From NCBI GenBank assembly GCA_022072505.1, contig JAJVHU010000042.1:62001-126000 (forward strand): 64,000 nt of DNA, given 5' to 3'. The DNA is from Phycisphaerae bacterium (GTDB lineage Bacteria; Planctomycetota; Phycisphaerae; UBA1845). Each line of letters begins with the position of its first letter. Positions within the stretch are counted from its first letter, which is position 1. Positions 1 to 6,436 of the stretch are shown in pieces. Below the pieces are notes generated by a model. It was not told the origin of the DNA and ran no database searches. It saw nothing but the letters and a program-made list of their open reading frames with translations. The translations under genes were made by a program, and so were the position numbers.

Positions 1-198
1 CATCGGCAGCCGCCGGAACGCCTCGACGAAGTTGCCTGGCTGCGGCGATTCCACCCGGAATGTCGGCGGAAAAGCGTACGTCTCCTCCAGCGGCTTCAGC
101 GCTGACGTCGCCGCCCACAACATCGGCAGCAGCATCCACGCGCAGACCCCCACCGCCACCGCGACCGACGTCACGTGCATGCCGCGCGACAGCCGCAT
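1..198 (-). CDS. Sugar ABC transporter permease, MalG-like (partial, N-terminus only)
   Basis: The first 66 codons of a gene that runs off the window. The product starts MRLSRGMHVTSVAVAVGVCA, followed by a hydrophobic first membrane segment and then L-K-P-x-E-E at about residues 37-42. That arrangement (one transmembrane helix, then S-x-L-K-x-x-x-E and a short periplasmic stretch) is typical of the MalG-type inner-membrane permease of carbohydrate importers. Its ATG overlaps the stop of the upstream permease gene as TGATG, so the two are probably translationally coupled. Third gene of a binding protein, MalF-like, MalG-like operon. The assignment rests on context and the N-terminal pattern, because the EAA loop lies outside the window. 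Confidence 0.75.
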   Translation of the reverse strand, partial: MRLSRGMHVTSVAVAVGVCAWMLLPMLWAATSALKPLEETYAFPPTFRVESPQPGNFVEAFRRLPM

Positions 199-1205
199 CA
201 GGTTCCACCCTCCTCGAACGCCGCCCGCCGCCGCCCCCACGCCAGCCACGGCGCGATCATCACTCCCGTCACGCCCGCCAGGATCCAGCCGAGCGCCGCC
301 GCGTACCCCAACCGGTGCGGCGACTCGAACGCCGTGCGATAAAGATAGGTCGCTGCAAAAAGAAGCCCGTCCTGCTGCGACCGGTGGCTCAACACGTAGG
401 ACTCGGTGAAGGCCTGCATCGCAAATACCGTCTCGATCAACCCGACGAACACCAGCGCCGGGCGCAACTGCGGCAACGTGACGCGCCGCAACCGCGTCCA
501 CGCTCCCGCCCCGTCCAGCGCCGCGGCCTCTCCCAGTTCCGGCGGGACGCGCTGCAACGCCGCCATCAGGATCAGCACGCTTCCGCCGACCGTCCCCGCG
601 CGGATCAGCACCAGCGCCGGTTTGCACCACGTCGGCGAGAACAACCACTCCGGCACAGGCCAGCCCTCCGTCGTCACGCCCAACGTGGCGCGCAGCAGCG
701 GATCGGCGGCGGCATACACCGCGCGGATCGCCGCATTGATCCCCCCGAACCGCGGATTCAACAACCAGCTCCAGATCACCAGCGACGCCACGCCCCCCAG
801 CAGGTGCGGCAGGTACACGATCGTGCGCACGATCGAGAACCCGCGCACCCTCTGCATCAGCAGCAAGGCCAGCGCCAGCGACCCCGCCAGCGTCACCGGA
901 ACCGTCATCGCCGTGTACGCCAGCGAATTGCCCAGCGACCGGTACACGAGCGGATCCGTCGGTCGCCCGTCTCCCGCCAGCCACGGCCCCGGCCCGGCCG
1001 CATCCGCGCGCGCGGTCCGGTCCACGCCCAGCGCCGCCCGGTAGTTCGCCAGTCCGACGTACTCGGCGCGACGCGCCGATGCGCCGGAGGCGTCGGTCAA
1101 CGACAGAAACAACGACGCCGCCAGCGGTCCGGCACACCACGCCGCGAACCCGACGATGAAAGGCGCGACGAACCCCCACGCTGCGCCTCGCCCCTGAAGA
1201 CTCAC
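198..1205 (-). CDS. Sugar ABC transporter permease, MalF-like
   Basis: About 335 residues with six hydrophobic segments, the usual MalF/UgpA-type core. The cytoplasmic EAA loop that docks the ATPase is visible at about residues 222-240 (E-A-A-x-L-D-G-A ... L-P-x-L-x-P). The stretch YLPHLLGGVASLVIWSWLLN around residue 135 is typical of the family. I prefer the GTG start at 1205, which overlaps the upstream stop as GTGA; a GTG at 1229 would add eight residues. It should form the membrane channel with the downstream MalG-like permease. No ATPase gene is visible, so the operon may use a shared MsmK-type ATPase or one beyond the window. Confidence 0.88.
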   Translation of the reverse strand: MSLQGRGAAWGFVAPFIVGFAAWCAGPLAASLFLSLTDASGASARRAEYVGLANYRAALGVDRTARADAAGPGPWLAGDGRPTDPLVYRSLGNSLAYTAMTVPVTLAGSLALALLLMQRVRGFSIVRTIVYLPHLLGGVASLVIWSWLLNPRFGGINAAIRAVYAAADPLLRATLGVTTEGWPVPEWLFSPTWCKPALVLIRAGTVGGSVLILMAALQRVPPELGEAAALDGAGAWTRLRRVTLPQLRPALVFVGLIETVFAMQAFTESYVLSHRSQQDGLLFAATYLYRTAFESPHRLGYAAALGWILAGVTGVMIAPWLAWGRRRAAFEEGGT

Positions 1206-2620
1206 GACCCGCCTCCCGTCTCGAAGCACGCGCGGATCAGCGGTTCCGCCCGAAGATCCGCGAGAAACTCCCGCGCGCTGCGGTCATCCGCCTCATTCAG
1301 ATACCGATCCAGGCTGCGGTTGATGAGCTGATCCACCTCCTGAAAACGCGGGAAGCGAGGTTGAAGCCGCGAGTACGCCAGCGCCTCGACGAAGCGCGCC
1401 CGCTGCGCCGCACGCGGGCCGGTCACGTAGACGTCCAGCGAGGCACGCCGCGCCGGCATCGCCAGACCTTGCGTCGCAAGGCGGTCCTGCACCGGTTCGG
1501 AAAGCAGGTGTCGCAGGAAGTTCTCCGCGGCGCGCCGGCGCGCCCCGCGGGTTGACGGGTTCAGCGCCGCGCCGTCCCACGTCACGCGCGTCCAGCGCCC
1601 GCCCGGTCCGCGGGGGATCGGCAGAACGTCAAAGCGGCCGAGGTCGCCCGTCACGCCGACCTCGACAAAGCGCTCAAACCACGGTCCGTTAACGCACATC
1701 GCCACCCGGCCGGTCAGGAACGCCACGTCCTGCCAGACCTGCGGCAGCTCCGCGTCCCCGGGACACACGCGATGCACCCTCAACAGGTCGTGATACAACG
1801 TCAGCGCCGACTCCGCCTCGCCCCCCTCCAGCGCCCAACGCTTCGCGTCCGCCACGTCCGCGCCGAACGACCACAAAAACGGAAGGTAATACACCCACCG
1901 CGGATGCCAGAACCCGAACTGCGCCTCACCCTCCAACCGGGGGTCGCGGATTGTCGCTTGCGACGCGAGCGCGAGAAACTCGTCGATCGTCCAGGGCTCG
2001 TGCGGCTGCGCAACGGCCGAACCGAGGAACCGCGTCGCCCGGTCGAAACAGGCGAGATTGACGTAGATCAGCAGCGGACCGCCGCAGATCGGCAAGGCAC
2101 GCTGCACCCCGTCCACCCGGAACGCCTCAATCCCGAGGGCGTCCAGCCCGGAGAGGTTCTCGGGTCGGCCGTCAATCTCCTGCACGCCGTCCAACACGCC
2201 GCCCACGTCCGCGAACTGATCCGCCAGATCATTGAAAGGACCGACCTGAACGAAGAAGACGTCGGGAAGGTCCGCGGCGCTCGCCTGCTGGCGCAGCTTG
2301 CCGTGATAGAGCGCCTGACCGCCCACCACGAATTCCTGGCGAACCCGGACGCGCGGATGTTCGCGCTCGAAAACTTCGATCGCCTCGCGCCACAGCGCGT
2401 ACTCCTCATACCCGCCGAAATGCGCGAAGCGGATCTCGATCGTCGCGCCCGCATCTTCCGCAACCGGGAAGTGATGACGCCACGTGTCGCCGAACAACCA
2501 CGCCGCGGCCGCCAGTCCCACGACGAGGATCGCGCCCGCGCGCAGCAGCCTCAGCGCCAGGGCGCGGGGCGTTGCGGCGCCGCGGGGCGCGAGGGGTTCT
2601 CTCGGAGCAATCGCGCGCAT
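1202..2620 (-). CDS. Extracellular solute-binding protein, family 1 (sugar ABC transporter)
   Basis: 472 residues. A basic N-terminus is followed by one hydrophobic segment (about residues 27-44) that looks like an uncleaved anchor or signal peptide; no lipobox is visible. The mature part starts with the I-E-I-R-F-A-H-F-G-G strand and continues with W-R-E-A-I-x-x-F-E-R-E-H-P, which is characteristic of family-1 sugar-binding proteins (MalE/UgpB-like). N-P-S-T-R and aromatic-rich ligand-face residues follow. It would capture a sugar outside the inner membrane and deliver it to the two permeases downstream. The substrate cannot be read from the sequence. First gene of the operon, divergent from the candidate large RNA. 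Confidence 0.88.
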   Translation of the reverse strand: MRAIAPREPLAPRGAATPRALALRLLRAGAILVVGLAAAAWLFGDTWRHHFPVAEDAGATIEIRFAHFGGYEEYALWREAIEVFEREHPRVRVRQEFVVGGQALYHGKLRQQASAADLPDVFFVQVGPFNDLADQFADVGGVLDGVQEIDGRPENLSGLDALGIEAFRVDGVQRALPICGGPLLIYVNLACFDRATRFLGSAVAQPHEPWTIDEFLALASQATIRDPRLEGEAQFGFWHPRWVYYLPFLWSFGADVADAKRWALEGGEAESALTLYHDLLRVHRVCPGDAELPQVWQDVAFLTGRVAMCVNGPWFERFVEVGVTGDLGRFDVLPIPRGPGGRWTRVTWDGAALNPSTRGARRRAAENFLRHLLSEPVQDRLATQGLAMPARRASLDVYVTGPRAAQRARFVEALAYSRLQPRFPRFQEVDQLINRSLDRYLNEADDRSAREFLADLRAEPLIRACFETGGGS

Positions 2621-2977
2621 GTCGCCGCGAAACTAGAAGCGAGCCGCCGCCGGGTCAATGCGGGAGTCGGCGCGGACGGGAAACCCGGAAATGAAGTGCC
2701 ACTATCATGACACTTTCACCGCACGGCGCCGGCGTCCGTCGGGGGCGTCCCGCGGCGCTTCGGCGACGTCCCCTCCGGGCGCGCCCGGTTTACGCAGGAT
2801 CCGTCGCGGCTCCGCCCGTGAATTCGTTGTCAGAAGCGATTTTCGTAAGTTTTTTTCTTGAAGACGGAGAATAAAACCCCTCGACGCTCCCCGTTGAAAT
2901 CAAAGAGTTTACGACGGTCGCGGTGCGCCGAGAGCCTGTGAAACCTCTGTAAAACAAGGGAATTATCGCGTTTTTGC
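2621..2977. other. Spacer between divergent transporter operon and candidate RNA
   Basis: About 360 bp without a plausible gene. It must contain the promoter of the minus-strand transporter operon, but I see no convincing boxes for it. The last 150 bp become AT-richer than the surroundings, as expected ahead of a strong promoter facing right. Confidence 0.5.
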
Positions 2978-3006
2978 TTGCTTCACGCTGAAACGGGGTT
3001 TATAAT
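2978..3006 (+). promoter_or_regulatory. Near-consensus sigma-70 type promoter for candidate large RNA
   Basis: TTGCTT (2978-2983), a 17-bp spacer and a perfect TATAAT (3001-3006). The upstream 100 bp are AT-rich for this genome. The predicted transcription start is about 3012-3014. There is no start codon with a ribosome-binding site and no credible protein frame downstream, so this promoter appears to drive the structured RNA region. Confidence 0.75.
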
Positions 3007-3011
3007 GAAAC

Positions 3012-4136
3012 TGCGACGCGGGGGCGTGTCGCAGCTCGGTGCCGCAACGCGGTCCCACCGGCTAAGGCAGGTTCGGTCGCTTCTCAAGGAGCGCTGACGG
3101 GGTGGACGGAGACGTTCGCCCGGGCGCGAGGTGAACACATAGCCCGGGAAGCGGGCGGGCTGAACGGTGGTGATGGCGGAGGCGCGGAAACCCTGAAGAG
3201 GTTGCTCTAGCTCAGCGTTCTTCGGAATTCGGGGCGGAGCGCGGCAGGGACTGATCGAAACTTCAAGGCGCCGCGACGATCGGGCCGCAAGGCGCGATCG
3301 CTCGAAAGCGCGGGGAAGGAGTCGGGGCGAAATCCCGGACAAGGTCTTCTGCCTTGATGCCTCAGGAGGGATGAAACCCAGGGGAGCATCCGGCGCGCGT
3401 CGCGCTCATACCGCGACGAGCGTCAGAGGACTTCCGCTGAGGGGTGAAACCCAGGAGCCGCGGTCCGGCGGGCCGGCCTGTCGCGTCAGCGACCGGGAAC
3501 AACGCCGGGGGAAACGGCAGGTGGGGGCTCCGGGACGGAAACGGACCGGTACCTCGCGGAAGGAGAAAGCTCCGAAGGGTGAACCCCAGGAGCGCTGTCG
3601 GCACGAAACAAGGCCGACGAGGCTTCGAGGAGAGCAAACCGTCGAGAGGGTGATCAAACCCTGAGGGCGGAACGATGCGGGCGGGCAGGCCCGTGTCCGG
3701 TGGATCCTCGCTGCCGCATGTGCTGAAGGGGACAAAAGCCCAGGAGAGGTGCTGCGGGCACGCGTCTTCGGATGCGGACTCGCCTGCGGCGGTTTTCGGA
3801 CCGGCGCGGGTGGTCGGACTGGAAGGTTCGACCGGCGGCTAGGATTGCGGGGGATTTCTTCAAGAGGGAGCGAAACTCGACGGGAGGGTGGACGGGCGTT
3901 TTAACACATGACCCGTCAGGCGCGCCGAAGGCAGGACCGCGAAGCCGGGGAAAAGGCCGACGGCACGGCGGTCACGCGGAACCAGTAACCGCGTAACCTC
4001 AGCGCGTCAGAGAACTCCGAACGAGCAGCCAACCCTGCAGGAGAACGCCGCCGGGCGGAAACGTCCGGCGTGCGACCCGGCAGCCTGAAAACTCTGAAGG
4101 GCAAAACGAGCGCCACGCCCGCCGCGTCCTTTTTTA
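3012..4136 (+). ncRNA. Candidate large structured non-coding RNA (about 1.1 kb, unassigned family)
   Basis: No plausible gene is visible on either strand, while many helices can be read directly. Examples are 3119-3125 with 3142-3148; CGATCG at 3278 paired around a GCC-GCAA-GGC hairpin; CGTCGCG/CGCGACG (about 3398-3418); GTCGGC/GCCGAC (about 3597-3618); a C(UUCG)G-capped hairpin near 3766; ACGCGG/CCGCGT (about 3973-3995); and a 9-bp helix with a GAAA tetraloop (4049-4070). A short module GGG-(A-rich loop)-CCC-AGGAG recurs at 3368, 3442, 3577, 3648 and 3728, with weaker versions at 3324 and about 3505. The 5' end (3016-3028) is complementary to 4114-4127 with one bulge, immediately before CCTTTTTTATT, suggesting a closing helix plus terminator. 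I do not recognise it as tmRNA, RNase P, SRP RNA, OLE, GOLLD, HEARO or an intron. Expression is inferred only. Confidence 0.65.
4107..4136 (+). terminator. Putative terminator at the end of the candidate RNA
   Basis: A GC-rich stretch (4111-4128) runs directly into CCTTTTTTATT. The upstream partner is not a local arm but the 5' end of the candidate RNA (3016-3028), so the terminator helix would be long-range. The same T-tract recurs 151 bp later. Confidence 0.4.
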
Positions 4137-4418
4137 TTGCGCGCCCGTGGACGACGTAGACGTACGATCAAAACCGAGCCGCGCCCGTAAGGAAGCGTTC
4201 TTTTCTCCCCCCGTCGGGAAGATGCTGAGGCGGCGTCATAACACCGCACCAGCAAAAAACACGCCACGCCCACCGCGTCCTTTTTTATTGCGCGCCCGTG
4301 GACGACGTAGACGTACGATCAAAACCGAGCCGCGCCCGTAAGGAAGCGTTCTTTTCTCTCCCCGCCAGGAAGATGCTGAGGCGGCGGCGTAACCCCGCAC
4401 CAGCAAAAAACACGCCAC
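4111..4418. repeat. Two tandem copies of a 151-bp repeat
   Basis: Unit 1 begins at 4111 and unit 2 at 4262; both begin CGCCACGCCC and share the T-tract. They are near-identical, with differences concentrated near the ends. Each unit carries, in reverse orientation, the core of the dispersed repeat (GAACGCTTCCTTACGGGCGC, then GGCTCGGTTTT) also seen at 19550, 26048 and, partly, 34700. The duplication therefore joins the 3' end of the candidate RNA to a copy of the dispersed element. Confidence 0.85.
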
Positions 4419-4469
4419 GTGCCGACGCCCTCCGGCCCGCGCGATCGTCGTCCAACTCGACATTGCCCA

Positions 4470-5117
4470 TCACGGCCCCGCGCTGAACGCTGTCCCGCAC
4501 TCCGGGCAACGCGGTTCAGGCAGGCCGGTCAGGTTGTAACCGCAGGTCGCGCAGAATCCCTTGCGCCGCCTCAGACGCCTTCGCCACCCTGCAACCGCAA
4601 TGACGCTGGGAGTGATTCCCCCCAACACAAGCCCAATCCACAAGGGCGCGATGACCTCGCTCACGCTGCCTGCGATGAAGCAGCCCGGATCATTGCCGCA
4701 GATCTCGGGTTCAACCCCGGGCGCTAGATAGGGCAGGTCGCGTTCCCGATCAATCAGGAACCAAGCCCAGCACCCCTCATCGATGGACAAGTAGCGGGAA
4801 TACTCTGACTCGATTGCTAACGCGCCGGAACTCACTATCAGGAAGTCCGGGATATCCGGCCGCGTGTCGTAAGAGGAGTGGGTTTGCTGCGGCATGTTCC
4901 TCACCTCTTCTAAAGTACGCACTGCAAGCGGATCATCCGGCGTAAAAAGGCAGGCTCGAAGGCGGCCGTTGCGCGGTTCGACGTGCAGCCAGGCGTCGCC
5001 GACCGCTGCTCCCCAATACGCGTACCCGGCATGACCGGCAAGCCAGGCATGCGCGGTCGCACAGATCAGCGCAACGGACGCCGCAAGCGCGACCGCCTTG
5101 ATGATGCGCCTAAGCAT
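4470..5117 (-). CDS. Membrane protein with C-terminal zinc ribbon (planctomycete type)
   Basis: 215 residues. An N-terminal hydrophobic segment (about 7-25) is followed by an extracytoplasmic region of about 120 residues with no recognised fold, then a second hydrophobic helix (about 155-175). A short basic linker follows, and finally a zinc ribbon CATCGYNLTGL ... CPECG at the extreme C-terminus. This ribbon, placed after a basic juxtamembrane stretch, is common in Planctomycetota membrane proteins of unknown function. The ATG overlaps the upstream TPR gene's stop as TAATG, so translation is probably coupled. Function unknown. Confidence 0.7.
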   Translation of the reverse strand: MLRRIIKAVALAASVALICATAHAWLAGHAGYAYWGAAVGDAWLHVEPRNGRLRACLFTPDDPLAVRTLEEVRNMPQQTHSSYDTRPDIPDFLIVSSGALAIESEYSRYLSIDEGCWAWFLIDRERDLPYLAPGVEPEICGNDPGCFIAGSVSEVIAPLWIGLVLGGITPSVIAVAGWRRRLRRRKGFCATCGYNLTGLPEPRCPECGTAFSAGP

Positions 5118-6208
5118 TACCGTGCGGGCGCGGTCATCCGCGCCGCGTCGTGCAGAGTGCGGATCCAGTCATCCTGCGGGGTGAGTCGCGCCGCTCGGTC
5201 CAGCGCGTCGGCGGCATCCGCGGAGCGCCCGCTGAAGTGCATCATGTACCCGGCGAGCGCCCAGAGATCCGCCGCGCGCGCCTTCCGCTCCGCACAATCG
5301 ACGAATGCCGCCGGTGCGGCAGGCGCCGCCGAAGCGTCCGCTGCGCCGGCGGCCACGGGTGTCGGCGCACTTGCCGACGACGAACCCGGCGAGGAGGGAA
5401 GCCCCGCTTCGGCTGCTTCGGCCGCGGTCTTCACCTTTGACAGGTGCTGATGAAAGTCCTCAGCCTGGCCGTATTCATCACGAATGTCGAGCGGTAGATA
5501 CGCCATCCTCGGCTGAAGCTCGAACGCCCGACGGAGCATCTGCGCCGCGTCGTCGTAGCGCCCCAGCGCGATCAGCGCGTTGCCCGCGCAAAGCCGGCTC
5601 GCCGGGTCGCCCTGATTCTGTCGCGCCGCGAGGAGGTATCCGCGCGCCGCGCGATCATATTCGCCCTTCGAGAACGCCTCGTGTCCGAACTCGAAGGCCT
5701 TCAAATACGTGTTCAGGCCCAGTTCAAGCTCGCGCTCGTACTGCTCGAACCACCGCCCGTCGGTCACGCCCTGCCGGTACACGCGCTCGAAAAGATAGGG
5801 GTCATACGGATCCAGATAGCGCCAGTACGAGCCGTATCCGTAGTCGTAAGAGTAAGGTCGCGCGGAGTACCGCCCCCACCCGTAAGGACGCCCGCCGCGC
5901 TGGTAGTAGCGGGAGACGGGCGGGCTTTGCCGGTATCCGCCGGGCAGATTCGGATCGGGCAGGGCGTAATCCTGCCGCAAAGCGCGCGGCAGCGTCGAAT
6001 CCGAAGGATACGCGCCCTCCTCCTGTTGAGGCTCCTCCTGCATCGCAGACGCTTCCTGCCGGGCGACGCCGGTCAAGGCGTCGCCGGATTCGCCGTCCTC
6101 ATGCTGGGCGAAGGCGGGCCCGGCGGGCAGCCAGGCTAGAAGGAGGAACATCCAGCAAGGAACCCCTGCAATCCGCCTCCTAAGATCACCGACGTGGTTC
6201 GTGCGCAT
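5117..6208 (-). CDS. Secreted tetratricopeptide-repeat protein
   Basis: 363 residues from ATG 6208, which has GGGAGA six bases upstream. Longer frames reaching back to 6421 lack a signal peptide at the right place. Residues about 15-35 form a signal peptide ending A-F-A-Q. A Tyr/Gly/Arg-rich low-complexity part follows (about 85-130), then TPR-like helices from about residue 150 (F-G-H-E-A-F-S-K-G-E-Y-D-x-A-A; A-L-I-A-L-G-R-Y-D-D-A-A). A Ser/Ala/Pro-rich linker and a last TPR complete it. Probably a periplasmic protein-interaction scaffold. Coupled to the downstream zinc-ribbon membrane protein. Confidence 0.7.
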   Translation of the reverse strand: MRTNHVGDLRRRIAGVPCWMFLLLAWLPAGPAFAQHEDGESGDALTGVARQEASAMQEEPQQEEGAYPSDSTLPRALRQDYALPDPNLPGGYRQSPPVSRYYQRGGRPYGWGRYSARPYSYDYGYGSYWRYLDPYDPYLFERVYRQGVTDGRWFEQYERELELGLNTYLKAFEFGHEAFSKGEYDRAARGYLLAARQNQGDPASRLCAGNALIALGRYDDAAQMLRRAFELQPRMAYLPLDIRDEYGQAEDFHQHLSKVKTAAEAAEAGLPSSPGSSSASAPTPVAAGAADASAAPAAPAAFVDCAERKARAADLWALAGYMMHFSGRSADAADALDRAARLTPQDDWIRTLHDAARMTAPAR

Positions 6209-6436
6209 CTGCAATCTCCCGCGCGGGACGGGGCGACGCCCCGTCCCGGCATCAGGATTATACCCGCACGATCGCCGTCGGCGGCAGTTCCCAGCCGCCG
6301 GTCGCTCGCCCCGCGGAAGACCCGCGACGGTCGATGATTCTCCCCGAGGCCGGTGCGGGAGGCGCCCGCGGCCTTGAAAACCTTGCCCGGCGCCGGCGCC
6401 CCGGCACTTGCGTCGTCGCACCGACCCGGGAACCCT

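Noticed and set aside
3371-4000. Short frames of 60-110 codons inside the candidate RNA.
   Set aside because: They are Arg/Pro/Gly-rich, overlap in all frames and lack ribosome-binding sites; structure signals dominate instead.
3012-4136. The structured region as tmRNA, SRP RNA or a group II intron.
   Set aside because: No tRNA-like ends or tag frame, no GGAAGGAAGCAGCC-type SRP loop, and no GUGYG start or domain V hairpin could be found.
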